64,000 nt of DNA from Flavivirga sp. 57AJ16 (GTDB lineage: Bacteria > Bacteroidota > Bacteroidia > Flavobacteriales > Flavobacteriaceae): NCBI RefSeq assembly GCF_028736925.1, contig NZ_JAQZAT010000003.1, forward strand, positions 248,001 to 312,000, given 5' to 3'. Position numbers and translations under genes: made by a program. Under the pieces are notes generated by a model. The model was not told where the DNA came from and ran no database searches. It saw only the letters and a program-made list of their open reading frames with translations. This document shows, in pieces, positions 1-8,122 of this stretch (positions within the stretch are counted from its first letter, which is position 1; each line of letters opens with the position of its first letter).

Positions 1-1011
1 TACGTATACAAAACGAATGGATTGGTTTGTACCAATGATTTCATCAGGTATCATAATAGCATCGTGCTCTGCACTACCACTAATTTTGGCCTTACCAAAC
101 ATACCCGGTTCCAGTAAATGGTCTGTATTTGGTAAAACAGCTCTACTTTCTATAGTTCCAGTCCTGCTATCTATTTGGTTATCTACGAAATCCATTTTTG
201 CTTCATGAAGAAAGTCATCTTCATCTTGAAGTTTAATATACACAGGAATGCCATTTGTACGTACGTCATCTCTTTCCCCTTTTCTGGCTAAACGCGCATA
301 GCGTAAATAGTCAGATTCGCTACCTGTAAAGTAAAAGTGAATTGGGCTTGTAGCTACAATTGTTGTTAATAATGTTGAGTTAGAAGACCCTCCATCAATT
401 AAGTTGCCTTCATTTACTTTGTCCCTACTAACCAAACCTGAAATTGGTGCTTTCACTCTGGTAAATTCTAAGTTAAGTTTAGCTTCATCTACACGGGCTT
501 GTGATAGTTGAATGCTGGCTTTTGCAAATTCTAAAGCTTGTTTCCTGCGGTCATATTCTTCTATGGATACAGCCCCAGACTCACGTAAGTCAGCAACTCT
601 TTCAAAATTGTCTTGGGCTGTTTTTAAATTAGCCTTAGCTTGTGCATAATTGGCGTTTGCTTGATTCAGCGCTATTTTAAAAGGTCGATTATCTATAGTG
701 AAAAGCACATCGCCTTTATTTACCACTTGACCGTCTTTAAAGTTTACACTTTCTAAAAAGCCACTTACACGTGCTCTAACGTCTGCTTTGTTGCTTGCTT
801 CAAAGCGTCCCGTGTATTCGTCCCATTCTGTGATTTTCTCGTAAACGGGATGAGCTACTTCAACTGGCAATGGTTGTGCTTTTGCTGTTTGTTCTGGCTC
901 AGATGTGTCTGCTGCTGAAAATGCTGACACAATAATTGTTATTGCTAAAAGACCAATAATAATGAAGGTTGCCCTTTTATTTTTTTTAATGTTTAATTTA
1001 CCTTTTCTCAT
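1..1011 (-). CDS. RND efflux periplasmic adaptor subunit (3' end outside window)
   Basis: Membrane-fusion protein of the AcrA/MexA type, which links an inner-membrane RND pump to an outer-membrane channel. The 337 visible residues read from ATG at 1011 to the left edge. There is an N-terminal signal/anchor segment (about residues 11-27), then the typical start of the beta-barrel region (EWDEYTGRFEA), the lipoyl half-motifs (VRARVSGFLESV; FTRVKAPISGLVSRDKV) and between them an alpha-helical hairpin rich in Ala, Gln and Asn. The C-terminal membrane-proximal domain lies outside the window, where the pump gene would be expected next. A TAAATTTG -7 box (1053-1060) and an 18-bp box shared with the next gene lie upstream. 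The family assignment is firm; the transported substrate cannot be told. Confidence 0.93.
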   Translation of the reverse strand, partial: MRKGKLNIKKNKRATFIIIGLLAITIIVSAFSAADTSEPEQTAKAQPLPVEVAHPVYEKITEWDEYTGRFEASNKADVRARVSGFLESVNFKDGQVVNKGDVLFTIDNRPFKIALNQANANYAQAKANLKTAQDNFERVADLRESGAVSIEEYDRRKQALEFAKASIQLSQARVDEAKLNLEFTRVKAPISGLVSRDKVNEGNLIDGGSSNSTLLTTIVATSPIHFYFTGSESDYLRYARLARKGERDDVRTNGIPVYIKLQDEDDFLHEAKMDFVDNQIDSRTGTIESRAVLPNTDHLLEPGMFGKAKISGSAEHDAIMIPDEIIGTNQSIRFVYV

Positions 1012-1052
1012 TTTGATTTGTTTTTAATATTCAATGATTTGTTTTGCTGGGA

Positions 1053-1060
1053 CAAATTTA
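1053..1060 (-). promoter_or_regulatory. -7 promoter box (TAAATTTG) of the efflux adaptor gene
   Basis: This matches the Bacteroidota consensus TAnnTTTG on the minus strand, 42 bases upstream of the adaptor ATG. No clear -33 TTG is seen at the usual 19-21 base spacing. That would fit an activator-dependent promoter using the box at 1102-1119. Confidence 0.5.
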
Positions 1061-1101
1061 TTAGTAGATCCTTGCTTACTTATAACCATAATAATTACAT
1101 A

Positions 1102-1119
1102 AATGACCAAAATCTAATA
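1102..1119 (-). promoter_or_regulatory. 18-bp shared upstream box, copy 1 (candidate operator)
   Basis: On the minus strand this reads TATTAGATTTTGGTCATT. An identical 18-mer lies at 1697-1714. Each copy sits 41-42 bases upstream of a TAnnTTTG -7 box (1053-1060 and 1649-1656), the position expected of an activator site. The identity and the spacing are seen directly; the role as operator is inferred. Confidence 0.5.
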
Positions 1120-1144
1120 TTGATAAGATAGTGCCTCGACCTTT

Positions 1145-1615
1145 CTAAAAATTTGAACCGAAGGCTTTTTCTAAATCATCTAGGTAGCCATTAAAAGTTG
1201 TACTTCTAATTTTATTATACAAAATGGATAATGTAGAGATGTCAAGTCTATTTATAAATGATATTTCTTTCTTATTTAAGTAGCTTATAAATTCAGATAC
1301 GGAATCTGACTTTCTAGCGGCTATTTTAAGTTGTTTTAATATTTCGTCCTCAGACAGAGATTTATTAGAAAAAACATACACTCTTTTTGAAGCTACTGAT
1401 CTTTTTAGTGATTTTCTATAATTAAAATCTTCGTTTAATACAATTTTAGAAACCATGGTCTTATAAGGCTGTTTAGAACTTTCAGGAATTGTGTCTAACA
1501 GAATGTGGCTAGATGTTGCTCCTTTATTGTTTTGCTGAGCATTTAGGTTAATCGTAAATATGCTTAAAACAATTATTATAAACATCTGTTCGGGGTAATA
1601 ATATAGTGCTTTCAT
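1145..1615 (-). CDS. Small secreted protein of unknown function
   Basis: A 156-residue protein with an N-terminal hydrophobic segment (about residues 11-26) that ends at NAQQ, so probably exported to the periplasm. The mature part is basic and mostly helical in character, with no Cys and no family motif that I recognise. It stands alone between the efflux adaptor gene and the ppk remnant, on the same strand as the adaptor. It has its own TATCTTTG -7 box (1649-1656) and the same 18-bp upstream box as the adaptor gene, so the two are probably switched on by the same regulator. The start at 1615 is the only one giving a signal peptide. Function unknown. Confidence 0.7.
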   Translation of the reverse strand: MKALYYYPEQMFIIIVLSIFTINLNAQQNNKGATSSHILLDTIPESSKQPYKTMVSKIVLNEDFNYRKSLKRSVASKRVYVFSNKSLSEDEILKQLKIAARKSDSVSEFISYLNKKEISFINRLDISTLSILYNKIRSTTFNGYLDDLEKAFGSNF

Positions 1616-1648
1616 AATATGAGTTTTTGATTATACAATTTGATATTA

Positions 1649-1656
1649 CAAAGATA
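1649..1656 (-). promoter_or_regulatory. -7 promoter box (TATCTTTG) of the small secreted protein gene
   Basis: Fits TAnnTTTG on the minus strand, 33 bases upstream of the ATG at 1615. The shared 18-bp box begins 41 bases further upstream. Confidence 0.45.
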
Positions 1657-1696
1657 TTAGCAAAAGAAAGCTTAGAATAACCCAAAAAATGTATGT

Positions 1697-1714
1697 AATG
1701 ACCAAAATCTAATA
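1697..1714 (-). promoter_or_regulatory. 18-bp shared upstream box, copy 2 (candidate operator)
   Basis: Identical 18 of 18 to the box at 1102-1119 (minus-strand TATTAGATTTTGGTCATT) and at the same distance from its -7 box. See the entry for copy 1. Confidence 0.5.
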
Positions 1715-2265
1715 AATCAAAATATTTGTCTTATTAAAAAATTGGACAAGCATTCTGGAATTTACATTCCATTTTATTTGGTAAAAATAGAAGTCCTTTG
1801 TTTTACATCTTAATTGATAATACTTTTTCATAGAGCAACCCAATAGCCATATATTTTCGTCTAATTTTTAGAGTAATCGAAAAATATAAATATGAAGCCG
1901 GTCAAGATTAAAAATGCTAAAAATCATGACACTAATTATTCTTTCAATCTTAAATTTGAAGTGGTTGACTTAATAATACTAGTTTTGGGAAGTCACATTT
2001 ATAAAGAAAAACTTAACTAAAGACATTGTAGATGTGGCATTCTTAAAGCTTCCATATTAATTACAGGTACAGATAAAGATGATTATTTTGTTATTTCAAG
2101 AAGGATATATACGTGTTAATGATTATGTATTCTATCGTTCTTCAAATAGGTCTATTTATAGACTCTATCATACTCCTCTTTTTTTAACGTATTGATAATA
2201 AACCTGTTATTAAACCAACATCTATTTAATCCTTGTTTTATCTCTTACAACTAAATTAGTTAGAC
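1715..2265. other. Intergenic stretch without a recognisable gene
   Basis: AT-rich. It holds only a short plus-strand open frame (ATG at 1893, about 42 codons) with no family resemblance, followed by stop-rich sequence. It may be further decayed coding sequence upstream of the ppk remnant, but nothing identifies it. Confidence 0.4.
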
Positions 2266-3248
2266 ATGAAAACAAAAGAGAAAACTAAAAAGCAACTTTT
2301 TAAGAATCTTGAAATTAATTGGTTACCCTTTAACGAGAGAGCTTTAAAAGAGGCTACCTACAAAACCAATCCTTTGTATGAACGTATTAAGTTTCTCCCA
2401 ATATTTTCATCAAACCTTGATGAGTTTTTTAAGGTTAGAGTATCTAAGTGAAGGCAGATAAAAACTATTAAAAAAACTATCCGAAAACCTTTAGTCTTAA
2501 AACCGAACAAAACCCTAAAAATTGTTCTCAAAGAAGTCTCTAGACAACAAGAAGAATTTGGAAGGATATTTTATAATGAAATAAAACCGGAACTCACTAA
2601 ATTTGGGATTACTATTTTAGAGCTGTCGGATTATACTCCAAATGACATTAATTTTCTTAAGGATGCTTTTCACAAAAAAATCAAACCAGAAATTCAATTA
2701 ATGCCTCAGCATGACATTGAAAAATAATTCCTTTGAGGATGGGGAAATATACTTGGTATTAAGTCTTAAAAATAGTCAAGACATATCATTTATATCTATT
2801 CCCACAAAAACCATAGGTCGGTTTGTTGACGTTTCACCTAAGGATCATAGGTATCGGGTTCCTTGAAGATGAATATGAAGGTGAATGGATACAACAAATT
2901 TATGATGCTTTGCCAAAAAGAGAGCAAGGGCACCCTACAAGGCTTCTCCACGAAGAAAATATGTCTGATGTTGCATTGAACAAGGTCCAGGGTTTATTGA
3001 AATTAGGTCCAGCAGATACGGTATCAGGAGGCAAGCACCACAATTTTAGAGATTTCTTTAATTTTTACAACCCTCTAAAAAACCCAGATTTAAACTATAA
3101 ACCCTTCCCTCCAATTATTCACAAAGATTTTCAAAATACTGTGAGTATATTTAGGTTGATACGCAAATCAGATAGACTATTGCATTATCCCTATCATAGT
3201 TTTGGGCATTTAGAAAATTTTCTAGAACAATCTGCAATTGATAAAAAA
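2266..3248 (+). pseudogene. ppk1: Polyphosphate kinase remnant, frameshifted and truncated
   Basis: The family makes polyphosphate from ATP. The N-terminal part is clear: [13 protein letters not shown] and [15 protein letters not shown] match the conserved PPK1 start. An in-frame TGA at 2449 interrupts it; the frame then runs on to TAA at 2725. Coding resemblance moves to another frame after an A-rich run near 2720 (EIYLVLSLKN ... SIPTKTIGRFV). An internal stretch is missing before a third segment (2823 on: FLEDEYEGEW, KHHNFRDFF, LLHYPYHSF, FLEQSAID). Homology stops at about 3248, roughly halfway along the usual ~690 residues, so the catalytic histidine region is absent. The break lies 25 bases from the end of the first sugar-locus gene. 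Clearly non-functional. Confidence 0.88.
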
Positions 3249-3272
3249 GGTCTATTACTAATAATTAATATT

Positions 3273-5204
3273 TCACTTAATAAATTGAAGAATAAAACCA
3301 CCTCTTGGCCGTAATGTATAATTCCATTCTGGCTCTATTGGAATTATATTACTTTGAAAATCTATTAACGGATCTTCACCTTCGCAAATCAATCTAATAT
3401 TAGTAAAAGTATTTGTATATTCTTTTAAATCTAATTTAATGGGAAGATTATCAGTTGTTCCATTAATTCCAACAATATAAGTAAGTGAATCTTTTTTTCG
3501 CAAAAGGACAATCGCTTTACCTGGATTTCCTATTAAACATTCTGTTTTGTCCCAAGTTGCTGGTAGTTCTATTAATAAGTTTTTAATATCATTGGGAAGT
3601 GACTCAAATGTTTCTTTTGAGTCTGCAAAATGTATTATTCCTGAGGTATAAATCATTGAAGTTGCCAACTCATGTACTGCTGAATTCAAACGAGGAAACC
3701 TTCTTGAAGTAAGGGCTACTGGAGTGTAATCCGTCGGACCAGCAACATTTCTGGTAAAAGGCAAGACTGTATTTTGTTCTGCTGCTTTGGAAGGAAATCT
3801 ATCATCATAAAAATAGGACTCAGTCCCCAGAACAGCCTCCGCAGTCACAAAATTGGGCCATGTTCTATGCCAACCTCTTGGCATTGTTATGCCATGTAGA
3901 TTAACCAATAATTTTTCATTTGCTGCATCTTCAAACACTCCGTGTATGGTTTTCATAACTTCCTGCCTATCTGAACACCAAAAATCAATTTTAACTCCTG
4001 AGATCCCCATGCCGCTAAGTTCTTTAAATCGCTCTCTTCTTTTTTGTGCATCAAAAAAACTCCCTGCCCAACCCCAAACTAATGGTTTTACACCCTTTGA
4101 AATGGCTTTCTCAATAATGGCTCCTGATTGATTGGCTTTTTCCCATCCAGCGTCAAAAAGCGTATATTCCCAACCGAAGTCAACAGCCAAATCGGTAAAA
4201 TCATTATACGTTTGAGCACTTTTATCATCAGGATGCGACCACCAGGACCAAGACGCCTTACCAGGAGAAATCCATGAAGTATCTTCAATTTTTGACCCAG
4301 GGGCCAGATCTGTGATTAACGTTGACAACAATATATCTCCAGCCTTATCTCCAATAATTACAACTCTCCAAGGCAAGACATAAGGATAATGGGATTCCGG
4401 TTTAAATTTGTTGCCATCTAAAGGAAGGTTGAACATTTCATCTTTCTTTGCGAAAGCAATATTATACAAACCTTCATTGGATTTTAATTCTAAATGACAT
4501 CCACTATATGAGCCATCGGTACCTGATTCAGCAATAAGAATCCAATTTTTTTCATTGTTAACGTTAAAGAGTGCTGGCATACAAAAACCTTCCGACGGAT
4601 TTCTCGAATCAGTAATGGAGTCTCCGGCACTCATTTTAAAATAAAAATCTTCATAAGCTGGTGTGTAGTCTCCTGCTTTATTGTAGGGTTGTAACCATGC
4701 TTTTGCTTCTTTGTTTATTTGAAATCCTGTAATTTCCTTTTCAACCACACATATTGAATCTTCCAATTTTGGTAGCCTATACCTAAATGCAATACCTTCA
4801 TTCCCTGCAATCAAATCTAAAATCATCAATGCTCCATTTGGGTTTTTAAAAGTCACACTTTTACTTGTAAAAAGTTGATCTACTTTCTTTACATGCCCCA
4901 CTTTGAGCGTATATGATTCCCGTTGTTCTTTAACATCAGATACTTCAACTATTTCCAATCCTTTACTAAAATCCTGATTATTACAGACCAGTCCCAATGG
5001 AGATTTCTCTAAAATATTTCCATTATTATGGCTTACTTCAAATTCAAGCTCTCCCCTGTCATTCAACATTAATCCTATTTCATTAACACCGTTTTTGGAA
5101 GCTAAAAATAATTCCGATCTGTAATCATGCTGTTCACAATTTAACAGAAAAAATGAAAGACCAATTAGCAGCTGGATTTTTAAGTTTGGGAAAAATAAAT
5201 TCAT
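3273..5204 (-). CDS. GH97 glycoside hydrolase, probable retaining alpha-galactosidase (lipoprotein)
   Basis: 643 residues with a lipoprotein signal (LLNC, Cys23). The order is N-terminal beta-sandwich, a (beta/alpha)8 barrel (about 290-540: SWISPGKASWSWW, YTLFDAGWE, GVKIDFW) and a C-terminal beta domain. GH97 holds inverting enzymes that use a Glu base and retaining enzymes with an Asp nucleophile. Here the site reads GVKIDFW with Asp407, as in retaining alpha-galactosidases of the family. It is the last gene of the leftward run starting at the MFS gene. It probably sits in the periplasm or on the outer membrane, trimming alpha-galactosyl ends from imported oligosaccharides. The family is firm; the exact substrate is inferred. 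Confidence 0.9.
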   Translation of the reverse strand: MNLFFPNLKIQLLIGLSFFLLNCEQHDYRSELFLASKNGVNEIGLMLNDRGELEFEVSHNNGNILEKSPLGLVCNNQDFSKGLEIVEVSDVKEQRESYTLKVGHVKKVDQLFTSKSVTFKNPNGALMILDLIAGNEGIAFRYRLPKLEDSICVVEKEITGFQINKEAKAWLQPYNKAGDYTPAYEDFYFKMSAGDSITDSRNPSEGFCMPALFNVNNEKNWILIAESGTDGSYSGCHLELKSNEGLYNIAFAKKDEMFNLPLDGNKFKPESHYPYVLPWRVVIIGDKAGDILLSTLITDLAPGSKIEDTSWISPGKASWSWWSHPDDKSAQTYNDFTDLAVDFGWEYTLFDAGWEKANQSGAIIEKAISKGVKPLVWGWAGSFFDAQKRRERFKELSGMGISGVKIDFWCSDRQEVMKTIHGVFEDAANEKLLVNLHGITMPRGWHRTWPNFVTAEAVLGTESYFYDDRFPSKAAEQNTVLPFTRNVAGPTDYTPVALTSRRFPRLNSAVHELATSMIYTSGIIHFADSKETFESLPNDIKNLLIELPATWDKTECLIGNPGKAIVLLRKKDSLTYIVGINGTTDNLPIKLDLKEYTNTFTNIRLICEGEDPLIDFQSNIIPIEPEWNYTLRPRGGFILQFIK

Positions 5205-5370
5205 TCTTTTGGTTTATTAATTCAGTTTGTTGCTTTACGCTATCCTTATTGTTTTGAAATGACCAACAATGATTAAAACACGACTTAAACAAAACTTTAA
5301 TTTTATATTTAGATTTAGCATTTTTTTACCCCGACAGCAGTTAAAAATATCATCCTAAAACGTAAGTAAT

Positions 5371-8052
5371 TTACTGTTTGATATATTTAAAATTTTGGGA
5401 TATATTTTCTGATGTCAATACCTTTATAAAATAAATGCCTGTTTGCAATTTATTTACAGGTATTTCTGGACTTAAAAGACCCTCAGCATTAAAAATTGTA
5501 TTCATTATTTCTTTACCACTTAAATCATACATTGAAAGCTTTATTGGTCCTTGAATTTCATTTGAAAATTTTATTCTAACATTTGTTGTTGCTGGGCTAG
5601 GAAAAACATAGCTATTATTTAATGCTTCATCCTGATCAGAAACACTCAAAGATTCAGAAGTAACGGCATAAAAAACGGCATCTCTGGGTGCAATGGACAC
5701 ACTTAATGTTCCTTGCGCATTACCAGTAGTTCCTGAAAACAGTTCCTTAACCGTGTAATCTCCAGAATTGAGCCCTAAGCGGCTTAATTCTATATCATTG
5801 TTCATAGAAGTACTTCCGTAGTTAAACACAGCCACATAGGTAGTATTATCTTTTGTACCATAAAATATGTTTGATGCACTTATACTGGTATTTCCTTCAG
5901 CTGGAATAAAATTTACTTCAGCACGAGCGACATCCAAAACATCATCATTCTGATAAAGATCTATGGATTTTGTGTGCCAAACCCCATTGGTATAATAATC
6001 ATCTCCAGCCGTAACAGTTCCAATCACTACACTTGCCAATAATCTGGCTCTATTTTCTTCAATTGATGTGTTTCCAAAAAAAACAGCATCGGAATCTAAA
6101 TAGTCATAAATCTGATTTTGCCACCAACCATAAGTGGCACTGTTTAGTTGATATTCCGTATCTTGATAATTCCCCTGTCTATAGGTATCGCATGCTATGC
6201 GGCGCATATGTGCATATGGTCCTGTTGAAAGATTTGGACAGATTGCGGCCTCTACTAGCATGGAATTACCAATCTCATCTATCAAGTATTGCATCCCTTC
6301 ATGATATGCCTCCATTCCAGTATGGATACTCGTATTATAATAACTATCTGCTTCTAAGCTACCGTGAGTTAAAAAATCTATTTTCAGCATTTCAAAACCA
6401 GCCGCTTTAAAACGGTCAATATAGAACTTCATTCTATCTTTTGTACCTGGATGGGTAGGATCAACAGCATAAGCACCTGAGCGCTCAAAAGGTTGCCCGT
6501 TAATTTTGGTCCAAATAGCGGCATAGCTATAAAAACTTCCTTCTACTTGACGATCCCACTTACCCCAATCTACCAATGGCGCCCAATAAATACCTGCTTT
6601 AAACCCTTTACTATTTGCATAGGTTACGAATTGGGCCAATTGGGCATCAGTCATATTATCCCAATAAGAATCAAGATCTATGAACAAGGTATTATCTTCA
6701 CTTCTGAAACTAGAACAATCATCAGAAAAGAAATCTACCACTGCTGTTGATTTTGCATAATCAAGTGTTGTACCATAAGCGGCCCAACTATTCCATCCAA
6801 ATGGTTTTGGATCTACCCAATCAAAAACATATTTTGGCTGTATAGCAGCACTGGCGCTACCAAATTCCTCAAAGGCTGTGCGCCAATCGTCATTGCTATT
6901 AATTATAACTTTAGGCGATGGACAACTGGTTTGCCCAACATTGACCCACCCATGCCCTCTACCATCATGGGTTATATTAGAATCTGTCCATCCAGCAATT
7001 ACTGACACATATGCAGAAGTAGCATCGCCTCCGTAAACGTCTATACCTGTTTTCCATTGCGAACGATCTAAAGACCCTATTACCAACCCATTACGATTGG
7101 TGTTGTTATAAATATTTGTAACTTCTGAGGCCGTAAAATCCGCATATTGCAATACATAAGCATTGTAAGTAATCCATTCATCATTATCATAAGGCACAAA
7201 TACAGCTCTAGTATCCCCTGTTCCAAAATTTGGAGTGACTTGATTACTTGTCAACGGAGACATTTTATAACAGTTCGAACCTGTACCGGTAAGGATAACT
7301 TGGGTTACCAAATAATCTTCACTATCGTATACATAAAAAACTTGCTGCATCCCCAAGCTATAATTTCCGCTAAGCGTAAAAATATGCTTGGTTCCAGAGC
7401 CTAAATTATCTGTAAAGGCTTCTGATGTATAAGTACTTGATGCATAGTTTGTACTGTAATACTCTTGGTTACTAAAAGCGTAAGCCGATGCATTGTTCAC
7501 AACGATTTCGCCATCAAATAATACATCATATGTTTTATTAGTAAGATCATAAACTACCGAATTGTTAGCTCCAAAATTAATTGTTTGCAGACTTGGGGCA
7601 CCAACTACTGTAAGCTCAAATTTATCTAAATTAGGTGCGAAACCATTTTCATTTTCCCACACCAAATTGGTACTACCTGCATTAAGATAAACCTGTATAT
7701 TTTTGGATGCAGGGGTCGTCCAGCCACCACTAGGCTCACATGGAATAACAATGGTGGAACCTGAACCAGGTTTTAATCGCACAATTCTAGGATCTGCCGT
7801 ACAATACGTTAAATCTAAATTATACCAGCCTTCAGTAGCCACATTGACAGCGAACGAGGCTGTACTTTCAAAACCAACATAACTAACCATATTACCCGAA
7901 CAAGAAGGGCAGCTATCAACATATGCAAAACCAGTTAGAGTGCCTGATTCAAATTCATAAGTTTGGGCAAACCCTAAAGCAGAGCATGATATCAACATAA
8001 GGCTAAAAAAGACCTTTAAAAAAGACTCATTTTTAAATATTTTTAATTTCAT
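5371..8052 (-). CDS. Clan GH-D (GH27/GH36-like) glycoside hydrolase with CBM35-like module and T9SS tail
   Basis: About 893 residues from the ATG at 8052, which places the signal peptide (LMLISCSALGFAQ) at the N-terminus; an upstream ATG at 8091 only adds a 13-residue polar leader. A jelly-roll module beginning YEFESG (about 30-145) resembles CBM35. A long linker beta region follows, then a clan-D barrel: PFGWNSWAAYG, FIDLDSYWD, GFKAGIYWAP, MLKIDFLTHG (Asp559, expected nucleophile) and RIACDTYRQ (Asp622, expected acid/base). The C-terminus (FPSPATTNVRIKF ... GIYFIKV) is a T9SS type A sorting domain, so the enzyme is exported to the surface. It is distant from ordinary GH27 and GH36 sequences. 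Alpha-galactosidase activity is likely but unproven. Confidence 0.82.
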   Translation of the reverse strand: MKLKIFKNESFLKVFFSLMLISCSALGFAQTYEFESGTLTGFAYVDSCPSCSGNMVSYVGFESTASFAVNVATEGWYNLDLTYCTADPRIVRLKPGSGSTIVIPCEPSGGWTTPASKNIQVYLNAGSTNLVWENENGFAPNLDKFELTVVGAPSLQTINFGANNSVVYDLTNKTYDVLFDGEIVVNNASAYAFSNQEYYSTNYASSTYTSEAFTDNLGSGTKHIFTLSGNYSLGMQQVFYVYDSEDYLVTQVILTGTGSNCYKMSPLTSNQVTPNFGTGDTRAVFVPYDNDEWITYNAYVLQYADFTASEVTNIYNNTNRNGLVIGSLDRSQWKTGIDVYGGDATSAYVSVIAGWTDSNITHDGRGHGWVNVGQTSCPSPKVIINSNDDWRTAFEEFGSASAAIQPKYVFDWVDPKPFGWNSWAAYGTTLDYAKSTAVVDFFSDDCSSFRSEDNTLFIDLDSYWDNMTDAQLAQFVTYANSKGFKAGIYWAPLVDWGKWDRQVEGSFYSYAAIWTKINGQPFERSGAYAVDPTHPGTKDRMKFYIDRFKAAGFEMLKIDFLTHGSLEADSYYNTSIHTGMEAYHEGMQYLIDEIGNSMLVEAAICPNLSTGPYAHMRRIACDTYRQGNYQDTEYQLNSATYGWWQNQIYDYLDSDAVFFGNTSIEENRARLLASVVIGTVTAGDDYYTNGVWHTKSIDLYQNDDVLDVARAEVNFIPAEGNTSISASNIFYGTKDNTTYVAVFNYGSTSMNNDIELSRLGLNSGDYTVKELFSGTTGNAQGTLSVSIAPRDAVFYAVTSESLSVSDQDEALNNSYVFPSPATTNVRIKFSNEIQGPIKLSMYDLSGKEIMNTIFNAEGLLSPEIPVNKLQTGIYFIKVLTSENISQNFKYIKQ

Positions 8053-8122
8053 GACTATTTTTTTAAAATTATTTTTGTTAAATACCATCACATAACATAG
8101 TTGAAAATGTTTTTGTATAATA

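Noticed and set aside
17-208. Plus-strand 63-codon open frame at the left edge
   Set aside because: It runs antisense through the efflux adaptor gene, which has clear family motifs; a shadow frame.
1893-2020. Short plus-strand frame before the ppk remnant
   Set aside because: About 42 codons without homology; no evidence of coding beyond an open frame.
8053-8091. Upstream start of the clan GH-D gene at 8091
   Set aside because: It would put thirteen polar residues before a normal signal peptide; the ATG at 8052 is preferred.
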